From contig NZ_PSTQ01000013.1 of NCBI RefSeq assembly GCF_002931075.1, positions 51,017-115,016 of the forward strand: a stretch of 64,000 nucleotides of DNA. Direction: 5' to 3'. The notes under the pieces are model-generated. The model was given only the letters and a program-made list of their open reading frames with translations, made no database searches and was not told where the DNA came from. The stretch is from Pseudoclavibacter sp. AY1F1 (GTDB lineage: Bacteria > Actinomycetota > Actinomycetes > Actinomycetales > Microbacteriaceae). The position numbers and the translations under genes were made by a program. Positions 1 through 9,675 of this stretch are shown here, in pieces (the first letter of the stretch is position 1; each line of letters begins with the position of its first letter).

Positions 1-34
1 GCGTGTTCTGGCTGTTCTGGCTGTTCTCTGTCAT
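1..34 (-). CDS. rsmH: Start of rsmH (16S rRNA m4C1402 methyltransferase), partial at window edge
   Basis: An ATG at 34 on the minus strand opens a frame reading MTENSQNSQNT and runs off the left edge. A purine-rich GGGAGGA lies about 12 bases upstream. The only reason to name it is position: in the division and cell-wall cluster the gene directly after mraZ is nearly always rsmH, and mraZ ends at 229 on the same strand. The visible codons contain a 9-base repeat (two copies of GTTCTGGCT and a third degenerate one, 5-31) giving an Asn-Ser-Gln repeat, and no catalytic motif can be seen. The 194 bases between this start and mraZ hold nothing else that I recognise. Confidence 0.4.
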   Translation of the reverse strand, partial: MTENSQNSQNT

Positions 35-228
35 GACGGTCCGGGTTCCTCCCTGATCACTGATTCCCATCCGTTCTCTCTCCTCGTCTGGATTTCACGA
101 GGGGAGCGAAGTGGAGGTTCCTTCTGCCGCCGGGGAAGTGGCGTCAGACGGGGCTCCTGCTGTGCTGCTGTGCTCTGCTGCGAGGGAAGGCGCTTCAGAG
201 CGGAACGGCTGAGAATCGGCGGTCAGGG

Positions 229-660
229 TCAGAAGAGTCCCGGGATCACCTCCTCAGCGGTCTCGGAGAAGGCGGCCTCGTTGGCCTCGACGTAGGTGTT
301 CCAAGCCTCGGCATCCCAGATCTCTGCGCGAGTGCCGGCCCCGATGACCGCCAGCTCGCGGTCGAGCCCCGCGTACTGCCGGAGCTGCTGCGGGATCGTG
401 ACGCGGTTCTGGCGATCCGGGGTCTCGGCGTGCGCACCGGAGAGCAGGAGGCGCAGGTAGTCGCGCGCCTGCTTGCTCGTGACCGGTGCCTGGCGAATGC
501 GGTTGTGCAGTTCCTCGAACTCGCTTGTCGAGAACACGTAGACGCAGCGGTCCTGACCTCGGGTCAGCACGACGCCCTCCGCGAGATCGTCCCGGAACTT
601 GGCCGGAAGGATGAGCCGCCCCTTTTCGTCGAGCTTGGGCGAGTACGTGCCAAGGAACAT
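229..660 (-). CDS. mraZ: Transcriptional regulator MraZ
   Basis: MraZ is the AbrB-fold, ring-forming DNA-binding repressor of the division and cell-wall (dcw) cluster, acting on its own promoter. The 143-residue product has the normal family length and both internal repeats, each with the DxxxR signature: DEKGRLILP near residue 11 and DRQNRVTIP near residue 83. The ATG is preceded by GGGAGG at good spacing. Three regularly spaced GTGGN boxes lie 37-61 bases upstream, as expected for autoregulation. Transcription runs leftward into the presumed rsmH start. Confidence 0.97.
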   Translation of the reverse strand: MFLGTYSPKLDEKGRLILPAKFRDDLAEGVVLTRGQDRCVYVFSTSEFEELHNRIRQAPVTSKQARDYLRLLLSGAHAETPDRQNRVTIPQQLRQYAGLDRELAVIGAGTRAEIWDAEAWNTYVEANEAAFSETAEEVIPGLF

Positions 661-687
661 GCACGCCTCCCTCCCAGTCGTTGAATC

Positions 688-721
688 CCCACATGCTCCA
701 CTTTACTCCACAACCACCCAC
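688..721 (-). promoter_or_regulatory. MraZ operator (MraZ-binding repeats)
   Basis: On the minus strand, boxes GTGGG (721-717), GTGGA (711-707) and GTGGA (701-697) are separated by exactly 5 bases. This is the 10-base-period array MraZ is known to bind upstream of its own gene. A fourth box, GTGGG (692-688), follows after a 4-base spacer and so is out of phase by one base. The array lies between the likely promoter and the mraZ ribosome-binding site. Confidence 0.85.
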
Positions 722-763
722 ACATCTACGCAAACGCGAGCTTTGTCGCCTGTGAATGCAGAA

Positions 764-788
764 TGAGGCCAGTAATTTACTGGCCTCA
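764..788. repeat. Perfect 12-bp palindrome with 1-base centre
   Basis: TGAGGCCAGTAA at 764-775 is followed by one T and then its exact reverse complement TTACTGGCCTCA at 777-788. No T-run follows on either strand, so it does not look like an intrinsic terminator. It sits upstream of the mraZ operator and downstream of the DUF3040 terminator. It could be an operator for a dimeric regulator of the mraZ promoter, but the regulator is unknown. Confidence 0.6.
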
Positions 789-832
789 CGGTGGTGGAGG
801 GAAGTGGAGCACATCCACGTACTTTCGGGTAC

Positions 833-863
833 AAAAAACGGGACCGGCCAGGTGGCCGGTCCC
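833..863 (-). terminator. Rho-independent terminator of the DUF3040 gene
   Basis: On the minus strand a perfect 10-bp stem (863-854 pairing with 849-840, sequence GGGACCGGCC and complement, 4-base loop) is followed at once by six T residues (838-833, one G between). This is a textbook intrinsic terminator for leftward transcription coming from the DUF3040 gene, and it insulates mraZ. Confidence 0.85.
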
Positions 864-888
864 GAAGTGGTGCTGCGTGGTGCTGCGT

Positions 889-954
889 GGTGCGGAGTGG
901 GGTGGTGCTTGGTGCGGAGTGGGGTGGTGCTTGGTGCGGAGTGGGGTGGTGCTT
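889..954. repeat. 22-bp tandem repeat, three exact copies
   Basis: Three identical 22-base units (889-910, 911-932, 933-954) begin GGTGCGGAGTGG and end GGTGGTGCTT. They are flanked by degenerate GGTGCT-rich copies from about 870 to 975. The array lies between the stop codon of the DUF3040 gene and its terminator, and so would be in the 3' untranslated part of that transcript. Confidence 0.9.
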
Positions 955-1033
955 GGTGGTGCTTGGTGGTGACTTGGCGGTGGTGAGCTCGCGCCGGAGC
1001 TAGGCCAGGTCTGGCCTTACTCCCGCTCGGGCA

Positions 1034-1417
1034 CTACTCACCCTGCTGCCGCTTGTCCCAACGGTTGCCGAGCTTGTCCATGAACGAGCCGTCCGACGAA
1101 TCGCCGCTCTTCGGTGAGGGGCGACCTGTTGGGAGCGGGTCAGATTGGGACGCGGCGCCCTTGGGTGCCGCGAAGGCGTACACGACGCCAGCGAGCATCA
1201 GGACGAACCCGACGACGCCGAGGACGGGAATGTTGGTGGCGACGCCAGCGACGACAACGCCGATGCCGACAGCGACGGAAAGAAACGCGACGACGACTGC
1301 TCGCGTGGTGACCGCAGCACCGCTTCTCGGCGATGTGGACACCACGTCCGCATCGTTCTGGTAGAAGCTGCGCTCCATCTCGTCAAGCAACCGCTGCTCT
1401 TGCTCAGATAGTGCCAT
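1034..1417 (-). CDS. DUF3040 family membrane protein
   Basis: The 127-residue product starts MALSEQEQRLLDEMERSFYQ, the conserved N-terminus of DUF3040 proteins of actinobacteria (Rv2169c type). Two adjacent hydrophobic segments follow at about residues 38-60 and 64-84, then a polar Ser/Pro-rich tail. It is therefore probably a small integral membrane protein with both ends on the same side. Its biochemical function is unknown. The ATG has GAGGT upstream. It lies upstream of mraZ on the same strand and is closed by the terminator at 833-863, so it is probably its own transcription unit. Confidence 0.9.
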   Translation of the reverse strand: MALSEQEQRLLDEMERSFYQNDADVVSTSPRSGAAVTTRAVVVAFLSVAVGIGVVVAGVATNIPVLGVVGFVLMLAGVVYAFAAPKGAASQSDPLPTGRPSPKSGDSSDGSFMDKLGNRWDKRQQGE

Positions 1418-1492
1418 GTTGACCTCGTGCTCAAGGGGCGATCGGAGCCCCGCTCCGAAGTATTGCGCCCATTGTAGGCGCGTGCACCTGGG

Positions 1493-1498
1493 TAGAGT
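1493..1498 (+). promoter_or_regulatory. -10 box of a leaderless start
   Basis: TAGAGT ends 6 bases before the GTG start codon at 1505, and no Shine-Dalgarno sequence is present. This spacing places the transcript start at the start codon. Confidence 0.6.
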
Positions 1499-1504
1499 GG
1501 TGTC

Positions 1505-2587
1505 GTGTCTGAGAGTTCTGCGCTGTCCTCCAAAGTCCAGCGTCGTCTGGACGCCACAATTGCCGAGAACCTGCGAGTCCTGGGGCCTATCGGGGTCGAT
1601 GTTCCCGCCTTCCTCGAGCAGGCGGCGGCATTCACGACCGGCGGCAAGCGACTGCGAGCCTCGTTCTGCGCCGCGGGCTTCAGCAGCGCAAGCGGCTCGT
1701 CAGAGCACAGCGATGCCGTCGAGCTGGCCGCAGCATCGATTGAGCTCTTCCACGCCGCCGCGCTTGTCCACGACGACATCATCGACCGATCGGATACGCG
1801 CCGCGGCTCCCCCTCCACGCACCGCGCCTTCGCCAAGCATCACAGGGCCTCAGCGTGGGCTGGCGACGAAGAGCACTTCGGGCTGAGCGCCGCCATCCTG
1901 CTCGGCGACCTCCTCCTCGTGTGGAGCGACCAGCTGTTCGTGGAGGCTTGCGCCCTGGTCTCCCCCGAGAACGCCGTCCGAGCGCGAGCGGAGTTCAGCA
2001 AGATGCGCGGCGAGGTGACCATCGGCCAGTACCTCGACCTCGTGGAGGAAGTGGCCTGGCCCGTTGTGCCGATCGATGCCCGCGCCGCAAGGGCGAAGAC
2101 CATCGCGATCTCGAAGTCGGCGAGGTACAGCGTCGAAGAGCCCCTCGTGCTCGGCGCGCTCCTCGGCGGAGCATCTAACTCGCTCGTCGAGCAGATCCGC
2201 GCGTTCGGGCTGCCTCTGGGACTCGCGTTCCAGCTCAGAGACGACGTCCTCGGCGTCTTCGGCGACGAGGCCGTCACGGGCAAGCCAAGCGGAGACGACC
2301 TCCGCGAGGGGAAGCGCACACTCATGATCGCCGCCGCGCAGGAGTTGGTGACGGCAGAAGACTCGGCACGCCTCGACGAACTGCTCGGCGACCAGGGCCT
2401 CACCGACGCCGACATCGAGTGGATGCAGGCGCTCATCACGAACTCCGGCGGCCTTCAGCGCACGGAGGAACTCATCAGTTCCTCGCTGAGGGAGGCACTC
2501 GCGGGCCTCAGAAGCATCGAACTCGACGAGTCGTCCCGACGTCTGCTCGAAGAGCTCGCGGAACGCACGGCGCACCGAGAGCACTGA
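1505..2587 (+). CDS. Polyprenyl diphosphate synthase (trans-type)
   Basis: This is a trans-isoprenyl diphosphate synthase that condenses isopentenyl diphosphate with an allylic diphosphate. The 360 residues contain the first Asp-rich motif DDIID (90-94) after a conserved His, the GGKRLR substrate-binding stretch near residue 47, and the second Asp-rich region starting D246-D247 followed by GDEAVTGKPSGDD. Length and motifs fit IdsA-type geranylgeranyl or longer-chain synthases; chain length cannot be read from sequence alone. In Mycobacterium tuberculosis the homologue idsA2 lies in the same neighbourhood as Rv2175c, pknL and aroG, as here. The GTG start is chosen because TAGAGT lies 6 bases before it. 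Confidence 0.93.
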   Translation: MSESSALSSKVQRRLDATIAENLRVLGPIGVDVPAFLEQAAAFTTGGKRLRASFCAAGFSSASGSSEHSDAVELAAASIELFHAAALVHDDIIDRSDTRRGSPSTHRAFAKHHRASAWAGDEEHFGLSAAILLGDLLLVWSDQLFVEACALVSPENAVRARAEFSKMRGEVTIGQYLDLVEEVAWPVVPIDARAARAKTIAISKSARYSVEEPLVLGALLGGASNSLVEQIRAFGLPLGLAFQLRDDVLGVFGDEAVTGKPSGDDLREGKRTLMIAAAQELVTAEDSARLDELLGDQGLTDADIEWMQALITNSGGLQRTEELISSSLREALAGLRSIELDESSRRLLEELAERTAHREH

Positions 2588-2613
2588 TGCCGCATCGAGA
2601 CCACAGACACCGC

Positions 2614-2708
2614 GCCTAGGTACTGAATTTTCGCCGAGACCCTATTGCCACGCCGAGAGCAAAGTTCTGTGCCGAGAGCCAAATTTTGTGCCTAGAGCAA
2701 AGTTTTGT
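2614..2708. repeat. 19-bp tandem array, five units, between convergent genes
   Basis: Five contiguous 19-base units start at 2614, 2633, 2652, 2671 and 2690. Each begins GCCTAG or GCCGAG, and the last three are near-identical (for example GCCGAGAGCAAAGTTCTGT). A truncated sixth unit (GCCTAGATC) continues into the end of the Rv2175c-like gene, whose stop codon is the CTA at 2711-2713. The array fills the gap between two convergent genes and may affect transcript ends, but no terminator-type hairpin with a T-run is evident. Confidence 0.85.
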
Positions 2709-2710
2709 GC

Positions 2711-3055
2711 CTAGATCGCGAGCAGCTGGACGGCGTGGCGCACCTGGGTCTTGCGCCCCTGCACCAGAGCGTCAAGCGGGGCGACGCCGAGGGTCTCGTC
2801 CACGCTCAGGAGCCACACCATCTGGTCGTGCGCGCTCAATCCGGCGTCGCCGAGGAGGAACAGCGTGCCGCGGAGGCCAGCAAGTGGCTCACCATCCTTG
2901 ATGAACTCCTGAGGGATGCGCGGCTCGCGTTCAATGCGGAACGACAGCAGCTGCTTGTCCTCGATCAGGGTCGACACTCGACCCGTCGAGACGCCGAGCT
3001 CTGCTGCGGCCTGGGGAATCGTGTACCACTCGCGGGTACTGAAGACGTCACTCAC
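2711..3055 (-). CDS. Rv2175c family DNA-binding protein
   Basis: This 114-residue protein has an N-terminal winged-helix/excisionase-like region (YTIPQAAAELGVSTGRVSTL, about residues 11-30) and the conserved C-terminal domain of Rv2175c. In M. tuberculosis, Rv2175c is a DNA-binding substrate of the kinase PknL and lies next to pknL; here the two genes are divergent, separated by 109 bases. The start is GTG at 3055. The 3' end meets a 19-bp repeat array. Regulation by phosphorylation from the neighbouring kinase is inferred from the family. Confidence 0.88.
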   Translation of the reverse strand: MSDVFSTREWYTIPQAAAELGVSTGRVSTLIEDKQLLSFRIEREPRIPQEFIKDGEPLAGLRGTLFLLGDAGLSAHDQMVWLLSVDETLGVAPLDALVQGRKTQVRHAVQLLAI

Positions 3056-3151
3056 GTCTCACATGGTCGCAGACGCGGCCCCCGGATGCGAGCTGATGCG
3101 ATTCCTGGGCCCCTGCGGTGTTTCATCCGGAAGGCGCAGGCATCGTCGGGC

Positions 3152-3157
3152 TATCCT
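3152..3157 (+). promoter_or_regulatory. -10 box of a leaderless start (pknL)
   Basis: TATCCT ends 7 bases before the GTG at 3165, and no ribosome-binding site precedes that codon. Confidence 0.55.
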
Positions 3158-3164
3158 GCACGAC

Positions 3165-5201
<2,037 letters not shown>

Positions 5202-5204
<3 letters not shown>

Positions 5205-5273
5205 CTCTAGCTCTAGCTCTAGCTCTAGCTCTAGCTCTAGCTCTAGCTGTAGCTCTAGCTGTAGCTGTAGCTC
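5202..5273. repeat. TAGCTC hexanucleotide array, 12 units, starting at the kinase stop codon
   Basis: Twelve uninterrupted 6-base units (TAGCTC, three of them TAGCTG) run from 5202 to 5273. The first TAG is the kinase stop codon, and because the unit is two codons long, every unit repeats an in-frame TAG stop. The array ends 6 bases before a large hairpin. Confidence 0.97.
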
Positions 5274-5279
5274 GACCTG

Positions 5280-5338
5280 CTGAACGACAAAAGAAGAGGC
5301 GCACCCCGTTTCCGGGGTGCGCCTCTTCTGTCGTTCAG
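5280..5338. terminator. Large bidirectional terminator hairpin between pknL and aroG
   Basis: An inner perfect 17-bp stem (5292-5308 with 5313-5329, loop TTTC) is extended by a 9-bp outer stem (5280-5288 with 5330-5338), with a three-A bulge on one side only. The stem core is GAGGCGCACCCCG. The element lies between convergent genes. T-richness is modest on both sides (TCTTCT to the right; TCTTCTTTTG leftward), fitting a shared terminator. Confidence 0.85.
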
Positions 5339-5343
5339 CTGAC

Positions 5344-6729
5344 TCAGCGCTTTCCGGCGCGGAGCTCCTCCGCCACGAGGAACGCGAGCTCCAGCGACTG
5401 CATGTGGTTGAGGCGTGGGTCGCAGAGCGACTCGTAGCGCGTCTCGAGCGTCTTCTCATCGATCTGCTCGGATCCTCCGAGGCACTCGGTCACGTCGTCG
5501 CCCGTCAGCTCCACGTGGATGCCACCCGGGTGCGTTCCTGCGGCGCGGTGCGCCTCGAAGAAGCCCTTGACCTCATCCACGACGTCGTCGAAGCGACGCG
5601 TCTTGTAGCCGTTCGGCGTCGTGATGCCGTTGCCGTGCATGGGGTCGGTGATCCACAGCGGCTGCGCGTCGCTGCTCTTGATGGCCTCAAGCAGGGGCGG
5701 GAGGGCGTCGCGGATCTTGCCAGCACCCATGCGCGTGATGAACGTCAGGCGTCCAGGCTCACGGTTCGGGTCGATCTTGTCGATGAGTCGCATCATCGTC
5801 TCGGGAGTCGTCGACGGCCCAAGCTTCACACCGATCGGGTTCTTCACTCGGCTGAAGAAGTCCACGTGCGCCTCGTCGAGGTCGCGTGTCCGCTCTCCGA
5901 TCCAGATGAAGTGACCAGAGGTGTCGTACGGCTGTCCCGTGCGCGAGTCGATGCGGGTCATGGGGCGCTCGTAGTCCATGAGGAGCCCCTCGTGGCCGAC
6001 GAAGAACTCCACATCGCGCAGCGCGTAGAAGTCCGCGCCAGCAGCGGCCATGAATCGCACCGCGCGGTCGATCTCCGCGGCGAGCTGCTCGTAGCGCGCG
6101 TTCGCCGGGTTCGCCGCGAAGCCCTGGTTCCAGGAGTGCACTTCACGGAGATCGGCGAAGCCGCCCGTCGTGAACGCGCGCACGAGGTTCAGCGTGGAAG
6201 CGGCCGTGTGGTAGCCGCGGAGCATCCGCTCGGGGTCGGGGGTGCGCCCCTCAGCCGTGAAGTCGAAGTCGTTGACGATGTCGCCACGGTAGGCCGGCAG
6301 GGTCACGTCGCCGCGCGTCTCGTTGTCGCTCGAACGGGGCTTGGCGAACTGGCCCGCCATGCGGCCCATCTTGACGACGGGCATCGAGGCGCCGTACGTC
6401 AGGACAACCGCCATCTGGAGGATCGTGCGCACACGGGCACGGATCTTGTCGGCGGTCGCCCCAGCGAAGGTCTCGGCGCAGTCACCACCCTGGAGGACAA
6501 AGGACTGCCCCGCCGCGGCCGTCGCGATGCGATCGCGAAGACGGTCGACCTCGCCTGCGAAGACCAGCGGCGGCAGCGACGCGAGCTCACCGGAGACGCT
6601 CGCGACCTTGGTCGGATCGCCCCACTGCGGCTGCTGCCTGATCGGCAGATCGCGCCAGGCGTCGAGGCCCTCGAGCACGCCAGGGGGCGTCGGGATCGAC
6701 TCGGTGCGGGTGGAAGTGAATTCGTTCAT
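5344..6729 (-). CDS. aroG: 3-deoxy-D-arabino-heptulosonate 7-phosphate synthase, class II
   Basis: This enzyme condenses phosphoenolpyruvate and erythrose 4-phosphate in the first step of the shikimate pathway. The 461-residue length and the motifs QGGDCAETF and KMGRMAGQFAKPRS, plus the C-terminal HVELTGDDVTEC and DPRLNHMQSLELAF segments, identify the plant/actinobacterial class II (AroA-II) type, which carries a metal-binding Cys in the GGDCAE motif. The start is the ATG at 6729. The leader contains a 14-base direct repeat (6737-6750, 6751-6764) of unknown meaning. Transcription ends in the shared hairpin with pknL. Confidence 0.97.
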   Translation of the reverse strand: MNEFTSTRTESIPTPPGVLEGLDAWRDLPIRQQPQWGDPTKVASVSGELASLPPLVFAGEVDRLRDRIATAAAGQSFVLQGGDCAETFAGATADKIRARVRTILQMAVVLTYGASMPVVKMGRMAGQFAKPRSSDNETRGDVTLPAYRGDIVNDFDFTAEGRTPDPERMLRGYHTAASTLNLVRAFTTGGFADLREVHSWNQGFAANPANARYEQLAAEIDRAVRFMAAAGADFYALRDVEFFVGHEGLLMDYERPMTRIDSRTGQPYDTSGHFIWIGERTRDLDEAHVDFFSRVKNPIGVKLGPSTTPETMMRLIDKIDPNREPGRLTFITRMGAGKIRDALPPLLEAIKSSDAQPLWITDPMHGNGITTPNGYKTRRFDDVVDEVKGFFEAHRAAGTHPGGIHVELTGDDVTECLGGSEQIDEKTLETRYESLCDPRLNHMQSLELAFLVAEELRAGKR

Positions 6730-6816
6730 GCTCGCTTCTCTGATCTCATGTCTCTGATCTCATACCGACAGCTCGTTGGCTGCAGCACTGGTGGTTCTGA
6801 ATCTCACGCTGAACGG

Positions 6817-6834
6817 CCCCGACGATACTCGGGG
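6817..6834 (-). terminator. Weak hairpin after the acyltransferase gene
   Basis: CCCCGA (6817-6822) pairs with TCGGGG (6829-6834) across a 6-base loop, 28 bases past the acyltransferase stop codon. No T-run follows, so termination is only possible, not clear. Confidence 0.35.
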
Positions 6835-6861
6835 CAGCTCGCTCGGCGCTCGGCTGATCGC

Positions 6862-7581
6862 TCAGGGCTTCTGGGCGGCGGCGAGAGCCTTGGAGTCTGC
6901 GTCCATCTTGTTCCGGATGGACGAGGCATAGATGTCGCGATAGTCCTGGTTGCTGAGGGCGTGCAGCTCGCTCATGATCTCGTCGGTGATCGAGCGGAGC
7001 ACGAAGCGGTCGGCCGCCATGCCCTCGTAGCGGGTGAACGTGAGGGGCTCGCCGAACACCATGCCGACCTTGCGGAGGCGGGGCACCTTCGCGCCGATCG
7101 GCAGCACCCGCTCGGTGTCGACCATGACAACCGGCACAACCGTGACCGGCTTGTCCGCCTGCATGATCATGCGGGCGATGCCTGTCCGGCCCCGGAACAT
7201 GCGGGCGTCTGGGCTGCGTGTCCCCTCGGGATAGATGCCGAGCACCTTGCCTTCGCTCAGTACCCGGAGGCCAGTCTGCAGCGAAGCCTCGCTGGCAGCT
7301 CCGCCACCACGATCGATGGGGAGCATCCCAGTGCTCTTGAAGAACTGCGCGGTCAGCCAGCCCTTGATTCCCGTACCCGTGAAGTACTCCTTCTTCGCGA
7401 GGAAGAAGACGCGGCGGTCGATCGAGAGCGGCATGAAGAAGGAGTCGATGACCGAGAGGTGATTCGACGCCAGAATGACCGGCCCTTTCGCCGGGATGTT
7501 CTCGACGCCGCGCACCCAGGGGCGGAAGGTTCCGCGCACCAAGGGACCTGCGAAGAGATGCTTGAGCACCCAATACAACAT
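6862..7581 (-). CDS. 1-acyl-sn-glycerol-3-phosphate acyltransferase (PlsC family)
   Basis: This probable membrane-associated acyltransferase makes phosphatidic acid from lysophosphatidic acid and an acyl donor. The 239-residue protein has the acyltransferase block I NHLSVID (HxxxxD), the phosphate-binding EGTRSPD block and an intervening FFLAKKEYF stretch. The ATG at 7581 is chosen because GGGAGG stands 6 bases upstream and the frame upstream of it looks non-coding. The homologue near aroG in mycobacteria is Rv2182c. It is divergent from the FadD15-like ligase, so the two lipid genes share a 173-base promoter region. Confidence 0.9.
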   Translation of the reverse strand: MLYWVLKHLFAGPLVRGTFRPWVRGVENIPAKGPVILASNHLSVIDSFFMPLSIDRRVFFLAKKEYFTGTGIKGWLTAQFFKSTGMLPIDRGGGAASEASLQTGLRVLSEGKVLGIYPEGTRSPDARMFRGRTGIARMIMQADKPVTVVPVVMVDTERVLPIGAKVPRLRKVGMVFGEPLTFTRYEGMAADRFVLRSITDEIMSELHALSNQDYRDIYASSIRNKMDADSKALAAAQKP

Positions 7582-7754
7582 GCGTGGCCTCCCGATAGGC
7601 GATGGCACATCAGTGTACTCGGGACATGCCCGCCCCGTTGCGCCGCTCGCCGTGTCCGAAACGGTAGGGTTGGGGACCACTGAACCCGAACCTGGACAAC
7701 CAGGCTCAGAGACGTTCAGGCGGCTCACGACCAGGACGATACTCAGGAGTTGCA

Positions 7755-9575
7755 ATGAAGCTATCCGAGACCCCCGCCGTAGTCAGCCCCGAGCCGAGCT
7801 GGAACACCACAGACATGCTCGAGTACCGGCTGCGTGACTCACCGGACCTCCCGCTCTTCGCCTTGCCGGAAGGCGAGACCTGGCGGGATGTCTCCGTTCG
7901 GGAGTTCCACGCCAAGGTTCTCGACCTCGCGAAGGGATTCGTTGCCGCCGGCATCGAGCCGGGCGAGCGCATCGCGTTCGTGGCGAAGACCAACTACGAA
8001 TGGACGCTCGTCGATTTCGCCCTCTGGTACGCGGGTGCGGTCATGGTTCCCGTCTACGAGACGAGCTCGTCGGCGCAGATCGAGTGGATGCTCGAGGACT
8101 CCGACGCCGTCGGGATCATCTCTGAGCTCCCAGAGCACGACGACAAGCTCGACGAGATCGGCGACACCGTCTCCGCTCTTCGAATTCGGTATGCCCTGCA
8201 TGCGGGGGCCATCGAGGAGCTCATCCGTCTCGGCGTCGACGTCGACGTCGCGGAGATCGAGCGACGTCGGGGCATCGCCACCGGGGCGGACATGGCGACC
8301 CTCATCTACACCTCGGGGTCGACGGGCCGCCCGAAGGGCTGCGTCATCACGCACTCCAACTTCGTCGAGCTGTGCCGCAACGTGAAGGACCCCCTCGGCG
8401 CACTCATCTACCCCGGCGCGTCCACTGTGCTCTTCATCACGCTCGCGCACGTCTTCGCCCGCTTCATCTCGGTGCTGTGCATCTACGGCGGGGTGAAAGT
8501 CGGCCACCAGCACGACACGTCGAAGCTCGTCGAGTCGCTCGGCACCTTCCACCCGACGTTCCTCCTCGCCGTGCCGCGCGTCTTCGAGAAGGTCTACAAC
8601 TCCGCGGAGCAGAAGGCCGAAGCCGGCGGCCGCGGCAAGATCTTCCGCAAGGCGGCCGACGTCGCCGTGCGCTACTCGGAGTCGCAGGATGCAGGGCGGA
8701 CGCCGCTTGTCCTCGGGCTCCAGTACAAGCTCTTCGACAAGCTCGTCTACTCGAAGCTCCGCGAAGTCATGGGTGGCCGAGTGAAGCACGCCGTGTCCGG
8801 CTCGGCTCCGCTCGGTTCCAGGCTCGGCCACTTCTACCGTGCCATCGGCGTCAACATCCTGGAGGGCTACGGCCTCACAGAAACCACGGCGCCCGCTTCC
8901 GTGAACCTCGCCGAGAAGTCGAAAATCGGCACCGTCGGACCGGCACTACCAGGCGTCGCGGTCCGCACCGACGAGCATGGCGAGCTGCAGGTCAAGGGCA
9001 TCAACGTCTTCCGGGAATACTGGAAGAACCCCGAAGCGACGGCCGCCGCGTTCGACGGCGACTGGTTCAAGACGGGCGACCTCGGGACAATCGACGACGA
9101 TGGCTACATCACCGTCACCGGCCGCATCAAAGAGATCATCGTGACCTCCGGTGGGAAGAACGTCTCCCCCGCTGCGCTCGAGGACCCGATCCGCGCCAAC
9201 TCGCTGGTCGGCCAGATCGTGGTCGTCGGCGACCAACGGCCCTTCATCTCCGCGCTCGTCACCCTCGACCCCGAGATGCTCAAGACCTGGCTGAGCAACA
9301 ACGGCGAGGACCCGAACATCTCGGTTGCTCAGGCGGCAGAGCACCCCAAGGTGCTTGCTGAGATCCAGCACGCCGTCGACCGCGCGAACACGCGGGTCTC
9401 CCGCGCCGAGTCGATCCGCAAGTTCGTTGTGCTCGACGGAGAGTTCACAGAGGCCAACGGAATGCTGACACCCAAGTTGTCGATCAAGCGCCACGTGATC
9501 CTCGAGAAGCACCGAGGGATCATCGAGGGCATCTACAACGCCGCCCCCGCCACGCAGGGCATCACGCTTAAGTAG
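7755..9575 (+). CDS. fadD15: Long-chain fatty acid--CoA ligase (FadD15-like)
   Basis: This is an adenylate-forming enzyme that activates long-chain fatty acids to acyl-CoA through an acyl-AMP intermediate. The 606 residues include the P-loop-like motif TLIYTSGSTGRPKG (about 180-193), the GYGLTETTA motif, the TGDLG motif and the C-terminal catalytic GRIKEIIVTSGGKNVSP region. Size and order match actinobacterial FadD15. AGGAG lies 6 bases before the ATG. It is divergent from the acyltransferase, which would use its product or related acyl donors. Confidence 0.93.
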   Translation: MKLSETPAVVSPEPSWNTTDMLEYRLRDSPDLPLFALPEGETWRDVSVREFHAKVLDLAKGFVAAGIEPGERIAFVAKTNYEWTLVDFALWYAGAVMVPVYETSSSAQIEWMLEDSDAVGIISELPEHDDKLDEIGDTVSALRIRYALHAGAIEELIRLGVDVDVAEIERRRGIATGADMATLIYTSGSTGRPKGCVITHSNFVELCRNVKDPLGALIYPGASTVLFITLAHVFARFISVLCIYGGVKVGHQHDTSKLVESLGTFHPTFLLAVPRVFEKVYNSAEQKAEAGGRGKIFRKAADVAVRYSESQDAGRTPLVLGLQYKLFDKLVYSKLREVMGGRVKHAVSGSAPLGSRLGHFYRAIGVNILEGYGLTETTAPASVNLAEKSKIGTVGPALPGVAVRTDEHGELQVKGINVFREYWKNPEATAAAFDGDWFKTGDLGTIDDDGYITVTGRIKEIIVTSGGKNVSPAALEDPIRANSLVGQIVVVGDQRPFISALVTLDPEMLKTWLSNNGEDPNISVAQAAEHPKVLAEIQHAVDRANTRVSRAESIRKFVVLDGEFTEANGMLTPKLSIKRHVILEKHRGIIEGIYNAAPATQGITLK

Positions 9576-9598
9576 CAAGCAGTTCGCGGGCTCAAGCC

Positions 9599-9675
9599 AG
9601 CGCCTTCGGCCAACCTCGTCAGTGCTCGACAGTGCTCGTCAGCACTTGTCAGCGAGACGAACGGCCGAAGGCGCT
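9599..9675. terminator. Inverted repeat between fadD15 and def, possible shared terminator
   Basis: AGCGCCTTCGGCC (9599-9611) is the exact reverse complement of 9663-9675. The right arm lies inside the def coding sequence (codons for Lys-Pro-Ser-Ala-Phe-Gly). A small inner hairpin (9631-9636 with 9641-9646) sits between the arms. There is no T-run, so the terminator function is inferred from its convergent-gene position. Confidence 0.4.

Noticed and set aside
2916..3164. N-terminal extension of the kinase from an upstream ATG
   Set aside because: It would overlap the divergent Rv2175c-like gene, has no conserved residues, and the normal kinase N-terminus begins just after 3165.
5317..7683. 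Long plus-strand open frame of 788 codons opposite aroG and the acyltransferase
   Set aside because: It spans two real genes and their gap and has no recognisable motif.
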